A stretch of DNA of 64,000 nucleotides, taken from contig CM030934.1 of the NCBI GenBank assembly GCA_018136815.1, forward strand, positions 1,520,979 to 1,584,978, read 5' to 3'. The translations under genes and the position numbers were made by a program. The notes beneath the pieces are model-generated. The model was not told the origin of the DNA and made no database searches. It worked only from the letters and a program-made list of their open reading frames with translations. The DNA is from Isochrysis galbana (Eukaryota; Haptophyta; Isochrysidales; Isochrysidaceae). Below, in pieces: positions 42,554 to 52,200 of the stretch (the stretch's first letter is position 1; the number at the start of each line of letters is the position of its first letter).

Positions 42554-42747
42554 CAAAACTGCACTATGATAATGATAATGTCACCGCTACTACTACCACT
42601 ACAACACTACCACCAAGACTACAACCACTACCACCACGTAGCGGACGGCAACAAAACAGACCACTTGCACACTGAAGAAGACAGGCAGCTTTCGAGATTC
42701 AAGTACCCCGTGCGTTCTCAACGATCGACAAGGAAACTGTCAGAGCA

Positions 42748-43299
42748 TTAATCCCCGTGTCTCCGCAGTAGCCACAACCCATCTTTGAGATAATGTGTGT
42801 TCTCTACTGCAATGCCCTTATTCTCGCTGCGGATCCTCTCAGTGCTAGCCGTCGTGACGCCAATGGCGATCGCGTGCTCCTTACCCTCAGCATATACAGC
42901 GATGATAGACTCGGCTGGCACGTCGTCCATTTTTCCACCGGCTGAATTGAGACCAGGGGACATGATATTTGCGCCAGATAGGACAAAACGAATGGCGCCA
43001 CGGTCAACTTGGTACTTGGGTAGGATGTCTGGATACCGGTGGAGAAGGCGAAGGGTCGGAATGAATGGGCCGCTCCGACACTGGAAGAAGATAAACTCGC
43101 CACTTGGGTCCAGAATGACTTGCCGATTCTCAGTGCATTTGCAGACGAAGAGGTCGCTCTTCTTTGGCAAGATGTCCTCGATATGTTCCTCAAGGGCCGG
43201 GTACTGCTCGATGATGGCGGCACGGATACCGCGCTGCTCAGAGGAGCGAACTTTACTGTGGCTCCGGATGTGTTCCTCTTTCGTGAACTTGCGGAACAT
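42748..43299 (-). CDS. MCTS1: MCTS1/Tma20-type translation factor
   Basis: Single exon, 183 residues from ATG 43299, matching the usual 181-182. N-terminal DUF1947 part with 'FTKEEHIRSHSKVRSSEQRG' and 'DILPKKSDLFVCKC'; residues about 92-170 are the PUA domain with 'VDRGAIRFVLSGANIMSPGL' and 'VYAEGKEHAIAIGVT'. MCTS1 pairs with DENR to recycle post-termination 40S subunits and help re-initiation. The partner gene is not in the window. All conserved blocks look intact. Confidence 0.95.
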   Translation of the reverse strand: MFRKFTKEEHIRSHSKVRSSEQRGIRAAIIEQYPALEEHIEDILPKKSDLFVCKCTENRQVILDPSGEFIFFQCRSGPFIPTLRLLHRYPDILPKYQVDRGAIRFVLSGANIMSPGLNSAGGKMDDVPAESIIAVYAEGKEHAIAIGVTTASTERIRSENKGIAVENTHYLKDGLWLLRRHGD

Positions 43300-43603
43300 T
43301 TTCGACTAGAAAGGAGTGCTGTGGTCGCTGGAGGGGGGCCCACGCGGCGCCGAGGGGCGGCGTAGGTAACACTCTGACACCCACCTATAAACGGATAAAA
43401 TAGAGAAAAAAACCTTTTAATTTGTCCGGAGTTTTGTATTAGAAGGGGCTCATAGTCCCCATGTGCCTTGGTGTACGCTTAATTAGGTGTCCTCCGATCT
43501 CGTCCCCTCTTTGCGTCGCTAAGACCATGCTACATCTAGCTCTCGTCTCGCTACTCGGTATGGGCCTGCCCACGGCTGTCCCACGCGCTCTATTCGAACA
43601 TAA

Positions 43604-44780
43604 TTAATATTCTCGCCTCGCGCAAAACTATTGTTATAGTTTGAACTATGGAGCGTGCCGCGACCGCTCCCGAGCCCCAGGCGACCCTCGCCACCGCGCC
43701 CCACCTGGGACGCCCCACGCCGCCCGAGGCGGCTCGTCAGAAAGCCCTCTCAGAGCCCATCCAACCCATCCAAACCACACCCGCGCAAGCGCGCGGGGTG
43801 GCGAGCACTGGCACCGAACAGGTTGCCACCATGGCTCTGCGCATCATGCAGGGGGTCTTGGAGACCCCCTCCAACAGTGGGAAACCCTCCCACCCCAAGA
43901 GCACCTCATGTGGGAGGGCAGCTCAGCTGCCCTCCCCATGGTGGAAACCTCTACCATCAGTGCACCCAACATGGGAGGGCACTTCACAACCATCAACCCC
44001 ATACGGAGAGCACCCCATGCCTCTGTTTTTCAACTTGTTGACACAATTCTCGTCTTCACCCCACTCTTGTGGGCCACTAGTACCAATCACTCAGTGCCCT
44101 GCCTTGGGCCCTCTCTCAACACAAGACTCCCTCTCCCACGCCCCCTTCACACTTCAACCAACCCAAACGGCACGAACCCCCCCGCCCTCTGTTCAAAGCA
44201 CCAAAAATTTCAATTCAAGACACATGTTGATACACTTTTCGTTTTCACCCCACGCTTGTGGGCCACAAGTACCTACAACTCAGTGCCCTGCCTTGGGCCC
44301 TCTTTCAACACTTCACTCCATCTCCCACTCCCTCATCCCACTACAACCAACCCAAGAAGCACAAACCCCCTCGCCCTCGGATTCAAACACCAAAAATTTC
44401 GACTCAAGACCAGAGGGAGGACATGTTTTGAGGCGGCGTCGCTGCCCATGCCTAGCGCAAGGGTATAGCGCCCCCACTCAAACATCTCCTTCCCCAAAGC
44501 TCCTCTTTGAGGAGTTGCTCCTCACCCTCCCATTAGGCCCCCTTGCCTGCGAGACCAAAACAGGATCCTGGCGTGGGGGGCTGCTTGAGTGTGGAGGGAG
44601 GGGTGCTCCGGCTAGCGCAGGTAGTAAGCTAGTGAAGAGCTGGGTGGCATAAGGGGGAAGGGTGCTTGCGCTCGCCGCGGCAGGGAGTCCTGTCTTGTGT
44701 GCGCGCTAGTCCCGTTCCTTTGCCGCGCCGCGACCCATAAAAATTGTTAAAAATTTAAATTTAATATTCTCGCCTCGCGC
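43604..44780 (+). mobile_element. LINE-like insertion C flanked by a 20-bp direct repeat
   Basis: TTAATATTCTCGCCTCGCGC occurs at 43604-43623 and at 44761-44780, bracketing a 1.14-kb segment. Its start contains a hairpin-like 'aactattgttatagtt' and the initiator 'atggagcgtgccgcgac', which resembles the MERAA start of LINEs A and B. The duplicated 20-mer is itself a reversed LINE 3' tail, so the insertion is nested in an older LINE end. Confidence 0.65.
43648..44652 (+). CDS. LINE-like ORF1 protein with 63-residue tandem duplication
   Basis: 334 codons, rich in P, T, S. The start MERAATAPEPQATLA resembles LINE A/B starts. 'SSPHSCGPLVPITQCPALGP' recurs as 'SFSPHACGPQVPTTQCPALG' 63 codons later, a 189-bp tandem duplication. 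No zinc finger, endonuclease or RT domain is present. It could be a gag-like piece of a divergent family. An overlapping frame at 43641-44468 is an alternative but lacks the shared start. Confidence 0.45.
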   Translation: MERAATAPEPQATLATAPHLGRPTPPEAARQKALSEPIQPIQTTPAQARGVASTGTEQVATMALRIMQGVLETPSNSGKPSHPKSTSCGRAAQLPSPWWKPLPSVHPTWEGTSQPSTPYGEHPMPLFFNLLTQFSSSPHSCGPLVPITQCPALGPLSTQDSLSHAPFTLQPTQTARTPPPSVQSTKNFNSRHMLIHFSFSPHACGPQVPTTQCPALGPLSTLHSISHSLIPLQPTQEAQTPSPSDSNTKNFDSRPEGGHVLRRRRCPCLAQGYSAPTQTSPSPKLLFEELLLTLPLGPLACETKTGSWRGGLLECGGRGAPASAGSKLVKSWVA

Positions 44781-44784
44781 GTGG

Positions 44785-44990
44785 CAACAATTATAGTAAC
44801 AGCAAAAACAAAATTCGAATGCAAATTTCGAGACCAAAATCTGCAAAGCTGGGCTTGAGACCATGGGGAATCCGAATCTGTGTGTTTTGTGCGTCAGTAG
44901 CAACACGGGGAACTGTCCAATTGTGATTTTGACGAATTGGGATGGCCCATAGATAGGGCCTGAGGGCAATGAGGAGGGAGGCATGCCGGC
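44785..44990 (+). repeat. Repeat R4 copy 1
   Basis: 'caacaattatagtaacagca' through 'acacggggaactgtccaatt' is repeated with few changes at 54403-54545, and its right part ('tgggatggcccatag..agggcctgagg') recurs at about 57300-57330. Confidence 0.8.
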
Positions 44991-45350
44991 GGTAGGCGCG
45001 GCGGAGGAGATGATTTCGGAGGTGCTGACGGGTTGAAGCCCGTCAGCAGAGGAAGGCGGGCAGGCGGGCTTGGGCGAGGGCGAGGACGGGGGCGAGAACG
45101 ACTTCGAGCGAGCGGCGAGAGGCGAGGGCGAGTGAGAGTGAGAGGGGAGGGCTGTGGTGGCAGGGGCTGGCGAGGCGAGGCGAGTTTGTAGGGTATGAGT
45201 GTTACGAGAGCGAGAGCGACGAGAGCGAGAGCGACGGATGACGACTGACGACAGGACGACGGACACGGACACCCAGGAAAACACTCCGACTCTCGCCCCA
45301 CGACTTTCTCACATAACTCGACTGAAATCAAACCCAAACACTCCGTTCAG

Positions 45351-45739
45351 CCCGGATGGGACAACAGGTACAAGATCAACAGGTTTCGGGGGCCTCTTCC
45401 TATTAAGAGGACCTATTGACAGGTCGCAATAGGTCCGTAACAGGTCAAAATAAAACTCATTTTACTAATATTATAGATGTATGAGTATGTGATGTATATT
45501 ATGAATATGATTGGCTTCTGACTTCTGAGCTAAGTTACTAGGGAGAGGAAGGGATCCGAGATCCGAGATGATTTGGGCGTGGCTACGATAGCGGTACCTA
45601 TAGTATAGGCCTATAGCCACGCGCGAGGCGAGAATATTGAAAGGTTTTTTTTTACCTATTACCTATTTACAGGTAACAGGTCTGGTAGGCCTCTTGACCT
45701 CTTAATAGAACCTATTAGAAGCCTATTGTCCCATCTGAG
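45351..45739 (+). mobile_element. Small hAT-type element, 389 bp, 8-bp target duplication
   Basis: CCGTTCAG flanks both sides (45343-45350 and 45740-45747). Ends are CCCGGATGGGACAACAGG and, inverted, CTCAGATGGGACAATAGG. Subterminal 'aggtc', 'cctatt' words repeat inside. A LINE 3' tail (gcgaggcgagaatattgaaa plus T's, 45619-45651) is nested within. It encodes nothing; related ends occur at 9115 and 27955. Confidence 0.85.
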
Positions 45740-45993
45740 CCGTTCAGACGACGACGGACAACGATCAAAGGGCGATCTGTCGGCGATCTCGTCTGGAACG
45801 GGAATCGCACCATAACGGAAACAAGGAGCAATCTTGCTACGCAGGATTCCAAGAGATCTATCGAATACGACGAGAGAAGTGCGATGTGCCTAAGGGGGAG
45901 ATACGAAGAAGTCGCAAATTAAACATGATAACGAGCCTCAGCCGGAGATCATAAACCACATTTTATGATCTCGGAACGGGCGCAAAGTGCACA

Positions 45994-46233
45994 ATGGCAT
46001 CGACAATGTCAAGAAGTGGGAAACACCGTCCATTCGCCTATCTGGATACTAGAAATAGAAAGCACCAGCTGCAAGACTTCAATCAACCACAGCAAGCGTG
46101 CACGGCCATCATGCACGCCTGCACGATGGGATATGAAGGAAAAACCAGCGGCGTCGAGTGGGAGCTCTTTGAAGACGTCGTGGAACGCATGCGCAAGGTG
46201 GCAAGTGCAAACGCTTATGCGTTTGAGCTTTGA
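45994..46233 (+). CDS. Small hypothetical protein in AT-rich patch
   Basis: 79 codons from ATG 45994 (MASTMSRSGKHRPFAYLDTR). It contains a helical charged C-terminus 'WELFEDVVERMRKVASANAY'. A second in-phase-shifted frame (to 46363) overlaps. No domain recognised. It lies in a stretch that is clearly less GC-rich than its surroundings and next to the hydroxylase gene. Confidence 0.4.
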   Translation: MASTMSRSGKHRPFAYLDTRNRKHQLQDFNQPQQACTAIMHACTMGYEGKTSGVEWELFEDVVERMRKVASANAYAFEL

Positions 46234-46441
46234 GCTCCTTGACTTCATCAAGACGAATGTGCTACCAATCGAAGGGGATAACATCAAGGCCAAAGTTGCC
46301 AATGCTCCTTCTCACGTGGTCAATCAGTTTCACTGTCTACGGCACATGATGATCTTGGCTTGAACGCTCTGCTAACCAAATGCGCTTGTCGATGTCGATA
46401 GTATGCGTATTAATAATTGAATCACGTAAGCTAATCCGCTC

Positions 46442-47185
46442 TTAGACTCTAGTAAATTTGGCGACAAAATCTAACAACTCCGGAGTATCGTGTATTTTAC
46501 TTTCTCCTTTCTTTACCCACCATGGTTTTTCTATGTCAAGAAGCAAAACGACCCTATTTTCGTCAGTATCGTTCACGCCAATATGTTCTTTGCTGTCATC
46601 GAACACAATCCACTCTCCCTTTGTAATCTGGCGAAATTCATCCTCGGCTGCAACTCCACTTCTACCTTTCGTGTCGGGATCTGGAACAACAACGCCCATA
46701 TGACAACGAAGAGCTTCATTGGCTAATCCGCTCCATCCGCGATGTTTGTTTAGTTTCGTTCTAGGACCGAGTTTGCTAAAGATCGCAGTTCGAAGTCCTG
46801 GAATGGTTCTGATTAATTCAATTGTCTTTGGAAATGTTGTCGAGTATTCGGCGTTCCAAACTCCAAAGCCATAGAGTGGAACTACCTTCCAATCATGACC
46901 CTTTTCTTTTGTGTAAAGATATTCTTCTGGCCAATCATAAATATTGTACTCACTGCCAAGAAACTCTCTTTCAATGAATTCAAAGTTGCGAGCGAGCATC
47001 TGAAGATGCGGAAAGACTTTGTAGGGGTTCGGGTAATAAAACCTCTGACGACATCCAAAGTAATGCTTCACGCAATGCTTCCCGCCTAGAAATAGCGTAG
47101 ATAATATCACGATGATAAACACAAAGATGACTTCTTTATTGTTTGAAATCAACCCGCGCGGCATTGGACCCATATGCCTTTGCAT
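46442..47185 (-). CDS. Aspartyl/asparaginyl beta-hydroxylase-like membrane protein
   Basis: 247 residues, single exon, ATG 47185. A transmembrane segment follows a short N-terminus (EVIFVFIIVILSTLFLGGK). The catalytic domain shows 'HRGWSGLANEALRCHMGVVV' (first iron histidine in 'RCHMG') and 'GEWIVFDDSKEHIGVNDTDE' with 'NRVVLLLDI' (second histidine, then the 2-oxoglutarate arginine). This is the ASPH fold, a 2-oxoglutarate and Fe(II)-dependent oxygenase hydroxylating Asp or Asn. Codon use is AT-rich compared with the neighbouring SEC24 and MCTS1. Similar genes occur in algal giant viruses and bacteria, so transfer is plausible but unproved. Confidence 0.85.
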   Translation of the reverse strand: MQRHMGPMPRGLISNNKEVIFVFIIVILSTLFLGGKHCVKHYFGCRQRFYYPNPYKVFPHLQMLARNFEFIEREFLGSEYNIYDWPEEYLYTKEKGHDWKVVPLYGFGVWNAEYSTTFPKTIELIRTIPGLRTAIFSKLGPRTKLNKHRGWSGLANEALRCHMGVVVPDPDTKGRSGVAAEDEFRQITKGEWIVFDDSKEHIGVNDTDENRVVLLLDIEKPWWVKKGESKIHDTPELLDFVAKFTRV

Positions 47186-47322
47186 CTAGGGACACATTTT
47201 TGGGGGTGGTGAAGGTTAGAATTGTATAAGGTGTAGAAAAAGGCAATGTGGGGGCTAAAAAAAGGGAACCTGCGGAGAGGAGCGGAGAGGACCGCCATTT
47301 ATTTTCGTAGACATATACTAAA

Positions 47323-47532
47323 ATGACTCCTTACGACAATGTCTTCGAGTTGTTATCGCTTTGCATCACTAAGCTATCTCTTACTCTCCAGAGGTTCATT
47401 CTACAACAAGGGAAAATGAATGACGATGACGTCGACAAAATGATGCTTGATATTCAAAATATTAAGACCCTTGCAGATAGTTTAACATCATCAACGGCTC
47501 AAGCAAATGCATCGAAGGTGCGGTTGATCTAG
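47323..47532 (+). CDS. Small hypothetical protein, divergent from the hydroxylase
   Basis: 69 codons from ATG 47323 (MTPYDNVFELLSLCITKLSL), AT-rich, predicted all-helical with an amphipathic 'DDVDKMMLDIQNIKTLADSL'. It starts 138 bp from the hydroxylase start, divergently, so they could share a promoter. A G tract follows at 47552-47564. No family recognised. Confidence 0.45.
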   Translation: MTPYDNVFELLSLCITKLSLTLQRFILQQGKMNDDDVDKMMLDIQNIKTLADSLTSSTAQANASKVRLI

Positions 47533-47689
47533 GCATCAAAGTTGTATTATGGGGGGGGGGGGGTAAAAGAAAAAGGGAACCTCAAGTTGCACCCTCTGAG
47601 ATGTTGGCTTTCCACTTGCGCAGTTTGAGCTGCCCGAAGAATTCTTTGGAGTGAAGATCTTCCCGGTGGAGTTGTCGGTAATCCCCATT

Positions 47690-47712
47690 GTGAACTAAGT
47701 ATAACTTAGTAT
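47690..47712. repeat. TATA-loop inverted repeat
   Basis: AACTAAG-TATAA-CTTAGT at 47693-47710, the same hairpin found at the 5' ends of the LINE-related elements. It lies 55 bp downstream of the SEC24 stop. Confidence 0.6.
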
Positions 47713-47766
47713 TCATTCCTTATTCCATATGTCTATGCACCAATGCCAATGGGTAGATTCTCAAAT

Positions 47767-50700
47767 TTAAAGCCGTGAACGTTGCTCCGACAAGAGTTGG
47801 AGGAGGAATGGCTGATATGCGCTCGCATAGAGCCGGCCAAAGAGCTGCGCATCGCCCACAGGCGACCCTTGGCACACAATGCGTAGGGGCGCGTGCATCG
47901 GCCGCTGGGAACGAAGAGATGCAACCAAAGAGTGAAGACGATCGACAGCGAGATTCGAACCCTTACGGAGCAGCGGCGCGCCGTCCTGAGGTTGTGTGTT
48001 GCCAAAAAGGAGCTCGAGGAAGCTCGGCGAGGCTTGCGAGCCCACCCACAAAGTGAGCTCGTGTAAAGAGTCGAGGAGGACAATGCTGGCCGGCGAGATG
48101 TCCAAGGGGCAAGGGAGGAGCGTTTCGCGAGTCTCTTTCGTCGCCTCGCTCTGCGCCAGACGTGATACCGTATCTGTGGCCCCCGCTACTGAACTATCAA
48201 CTGAAGAGCCATCGTGCTTCGGCGGCGTCTCACCATCGCTAGAAGAGGGTAGGGAGGGAGCAGGTGCTGCATTCGAGGATTCCAACGGAGGAGCCCAGCT
48301 GTCCCCAAGCGACCGCTCATGCACGATGAAAAGCCGGGGCAAGAGTGAGAGGCAGGCGAGGTCAGTCGGTAGCAAGCGCATCTCGTGTGCTAGGGCGGCC
48401 AGAGCGTCAGGCGACTGCATGGCTGTTGGATTCATCATTGGAGTGTTGAGCACCGGATATGACGAAAGTGCAAGGAAGAAGAGGGGCATCAAAGCAAGAG
48501 TCCGAAAGAGGATGATTTCGTCGGCCGTCTTCCTCAAGGGTGGTGGGCATAATTCGCGCTGAAGGGGCGTTGCATCAAACGAGAAGGGGTGAGCTTGCGC
48601 GACGTGAGCTTCCCAGCAACGTGAGGTTTCCGGTCCAGCGCACCACGGTAGTGCATGGCAAAATCGTCGCTCAGCCGTGCTGGGGGCCGTGCCCGTGAGG
48701 GGACGGTTGAGCATGGCCACTTCTCCATACCCCAGCCTCCCTCGTCTCTCCACGTCCTCAAGGACGTTTCGCCAAGGTGTCACGGTCTAGCGGCAGCTTG
48801 CGGATGCGATACGGGAGGGCCATACCTGAGCCACAAGGCCTTCGACGATCTCCACCTTCAACTCATCGCGTACCGCCGAGATCGGCTTCTTCTCAGCTTC
48901 TGCGAGGGCCAACTTCGCGCGGAGGACGAGCGCTACTGGGGGTACAATGGCTTGAGCCAGCCCTCGGAGGTTGTCTACCACAGCAACACGCCGCGTCGAG
49001 ACACGGACACGCCGCTCTCCAGTTGGGGCTGTAAAGAGGAGAGCTGACTGCACATAGGCACCCTGAGGGGACAGAGGCTTCTTGTCGTCAATATGCCGCA
49101 GTTCGGCTGCAAATGAAGCGTGCTTGTCCAAGCTTGGAAGGAGAAGGATGGGCTCATCATCTGGGTGGGACGAGATGCCGCTGAGCGAACGCAACCCAAT
49201 CGCTTTCAGCCCCCTCGAGGTACGCAAGCGGAGCACCGTGTCGGTAGCGGCATGTGTCACACGCATCGCCTCCCTCGTGGCAGCGGCCAGATCCTCGGTG
49301 GCAGCGACGTCGCGATGGCTAGGGTTGCCGGCCATTTGGCCGACAGTATTAGGCGGCACGTAGAAGAGGCGACCACCCGAAAGGCGAGGCAGCTGAGCGA
49401 GAGAGGCCACGTCCACAAAAGGCAGTGGCGATGGTGGTGGCGCTCCCCACCTTGGGTATCCCGCGGGCGCCCTGGGCTCAGCCACAGGTTGTTTTGCGAT
49501 CGGTGCAACAATCAATCGCACAGCCAACTGTGCTTCGGCGCATGCTTTACCAAGCTCATGCATTGCGGTGTTTTCGGCGCGCACAAGCCGTTCGAGAGCA
49601 GCGGCAACGTCTGCAGTATCCTTCTCCTTGTGCTCTTTACGATCGCCAGGAAAGAATCGACCCGCCTGCCGAATATCCTGCTGGACCGGACCTTTAGGAG
49701 TAGGCAATTCGCGATGGGTGCTTGCGGGCCCTGACGTGGCTCCGGTCACAGAGAGGAGGACGAGGTCGCCTGAGCAACCAGCCGCCAAAGAGCGAGCTAT
49801 CTCTACGGCCGCACCCATTGCGGCGCCCCCCGTTGTGCCCGCTGTCGCCACCTGAGCAATCTTGTCCAAAAGCTCACAAAGATCGTTGAGGCGTTCCTTG
49901 ACGTCATACAGTGGGAGCGATGCCGTGCGCGGGAGCGATGGCAAGCCCTGCTTGGTTGGCAACATCAACTCAACGGCTGGGGCGCCGGTCGATGGCTCGT
50001 TCAGCCGGTAGACTCGCGCAACCTCATCAAATGTCACGAGAGCGACGCGCAGCGGGGTCGCCCCACTATCGCTTGCAGCGGCGGCCTCGGCGAGAGCTTC
50101 CTTGCACACACAACATGCGGTATGCAATGCGCCGGAGTCGGCTGCGGCGCTAGTCGTCTCGAGTGCTACTACTAACACTCGCGGCCGACCATCGGCAGCG
50201 GTGCAGTATGACTGCGCTTCCTCACCCGAAAGCACGTACTCCACATCGGCATGCACGGTCTCGGGCCGGCCAAGTGGAGGCGGCATATCGCCCGTGGCGC
50301 CTGCTGTCGGCTGACTGGGCGAGCCTCGCCCACTCCAAAGGCTGCCAAGGAGCCCCCGGCCCTGCCCGTCTTGTTGGTGCTCCATGTGCGGCGGGAGGGC
50401 TGGGGGGGGAAGATCATTGATGCTACCACAGAGATTACATTCCCACTTTGCCGCCTGCGGCCACATCGTTGCAAATGGATTAAGGTATCCGTTGCATGAC
50501 TGGCAGCGGCAAACAAGCTGAGGTGTGGGAGGGGCCCGCCAACCCCCTTTTGCTGCTGCAGCCGCCGCTGCCGATTCCTCTTCCGCCTTCGGCTTCTTGA
50601 TAACGACGGCGTCCGATGCGAGCGGCTGCACCAGGCAGCCGAACGGCAGCCTGAGAGATTCCTGAAGCTCCGCCGAGTCGGCAACCGCATGGAACGATAG

Positions 50701-51300
50701 TGCAAGCGCATCGACGCGCTTGGGCTGTCTAAGTGCCAGTGCTTGCTTGCGATCGGGCTGAGGGAGTGTTGCTGGGTCAAGTGCTTGTTGCCCACCTGGG
50801 CCGTAGCGTGCAGGCACACGCACGAGGTCGTGGAATACCGGCATGAAAGGCGATGGCCCACCCCCAGGCCCACCCATCGCCGCCATCTGATAAGGCTGCG
50901 CCCCGTATCCCGGCATCGCGTAAGGACCACTTTGCTGAGGCATCATCTGCTGCTGCGTTTGCTGCTGCATAGGATGGCCCTGCGGCGAGGGTTGCGGTCC
51001 GCCCAGCTGGCCTTGTGCTCCGTGCTGCGGCCAGTTCGGCGGCTCATCTTGCCCAACCCTGTACGCTTGCTGCGCACCACCGTACGGCTGCGGCGGCGGC
51101 TGTGCTGCCTGCGGAGGCTGTTGCCACTGTGGTGGAGGCGGCTGCTCCCATGGCTTTTGCGGGCCCGAGCCAACGCCTCCGTCGTGCCACTGGCCGCCGC
51201 GCAGGTGGAGTGGTAGATTGAGCCTGCCTTCCACCCATGCGCACTCGCAGAGCATCACAAGCGCGCATCGGATGGCTGAGGAGAAGCGGAGGCGGCGCAT
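47767..51300 (-). CDS. SEC24: SEC24, COPII coat cargo-binding subunit, two exons
   Basis: Exon 1 51300-48826 and exon 2 48558-47767, GT-AG intron 48559-48825, phase 0, about 1088 residues. SEC24 with SEC23 forms the inner COPII coat and selects cargo at ER exit sites. In order: Pro/Gln-rich N-terminus; zinc finger CRCQSCNGYLNPF ... WECNLCGSIND; trunk domain starting 'PRVLVVALETTSAAAD'; beta-sandwich and helical domain ('IVPPVALVLRAKLALAEAEK', then exon 2 'ILFRTLALMPLFFLALSSYP'); gelsolin-like end with 'ASIVLLDSLHELTLWVG'. The first 25 residues are hydrophobic, odd for a cytosolic coat; translation may begin further in. A G tract lies about 185-245 bp upstream. Confidence 0.92.
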
Positions 51301-51394
51301 CGCCGGCGACGCCACGCCAGAGACCGCGAGAGGGTGGGGGAAGGAGCGCGCGAGAGACGGGGGAGCGAGCTGGGAGCTCGGCCACGCGCGAGCG

Positions 51395-51450
51395 CAAGCG
51401 TTAGAACTTAAAGCCCTTGTAGGACATCTTGTTAGCTATTAGCTAGCATC
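51395..51450 (-). promoter_or_regulatory. Conserved block upstream of SEC24
   Basis: Reads on the minus strand 'tagctaacaagatgtcctac' then 'aagggctttaagttctaacg', matching 23640-23690 before GCP4 in the same orientation to the gene. Confidence 0.5.
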
Positions 51451-51486
51451 CCTAAAGTAGCTAGAGGCTCGGGAGCTAGCGGGATG

Positions 51487-51547
51487 GGGGGGGGGGGGGG
51501 GGGGGGGGGGGCGCGGGAGGGCGCGCGCGGGGGGGGGGGGGGGGGGC
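51487..51547. repeat. G homopolymer tracts
   Basis: Two G runs (about 26 and 17 bases) separated by 'cgcgggagggcgcgcgc'. They lie upstream of SEC24 on its template side. Confidence 0.9.
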
Positions 51548-52200
51548 GAAGAGCGAGCGAGAGAGCATGCCAGGCGAGGCTCTCCCCGGCTTGCCGGCTT
51601 GAAGTCGCGTTCCGTCAAAAAAGAGGGCCAGGTGATTATTTTTTTTCATCATGAGGTGCATGTTTTCTTTTTCAACCAGTCTCCAGGGTATTATTATTAC
51701 AAAGATGAGTACAAAGCTAATCAAGGACGCGGCGCGTGAGCATAGCAACTCCCCCCCCCCCCCCTTCCCCAAAACACACGGTAACCTCAAAGCTACTGAG
51801 TTTTCATCCTTTTATTCGTCTTTTTCTCACACACCTCCTCCTCGATCCTATTCTCGATGTCGTTCTTCTGGCAGGCGACGATGTCGCTCGGCTGATCTTG
51901 GGTGGCGAGGTCCGTGACGCGTGCGAGGACGGCCTTCTTGTTCTCCATGTAGAGTTTGCCAGCTACTTGGTGCACTTGCACCATGGGATTCGTCTCAGCG
52001 TACGCGACCGCCGTGATGTATTCCATGCAGAGGTACGCGACGGCGGCCTCGTCTCCAATGTACTTGGTCTTGGGGATCCTGTCGTACTCGTCGGAGTAGT
52101 CGCCGATGAGCATGAGCTTTGCCTTGCACCAACGGCCCATGTATGGCTTGATCAGTGCCCACATCGACGGGTAGCGTTCCTTGGCCAGATCCACGCGGAA

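Noticed and set aside
50172..51216. Other long frames opposite and within the SEC24 exon
   Set aside because: They are shadow frames of the GC-rich SEC24 coding sequence and lack any domain pattern.
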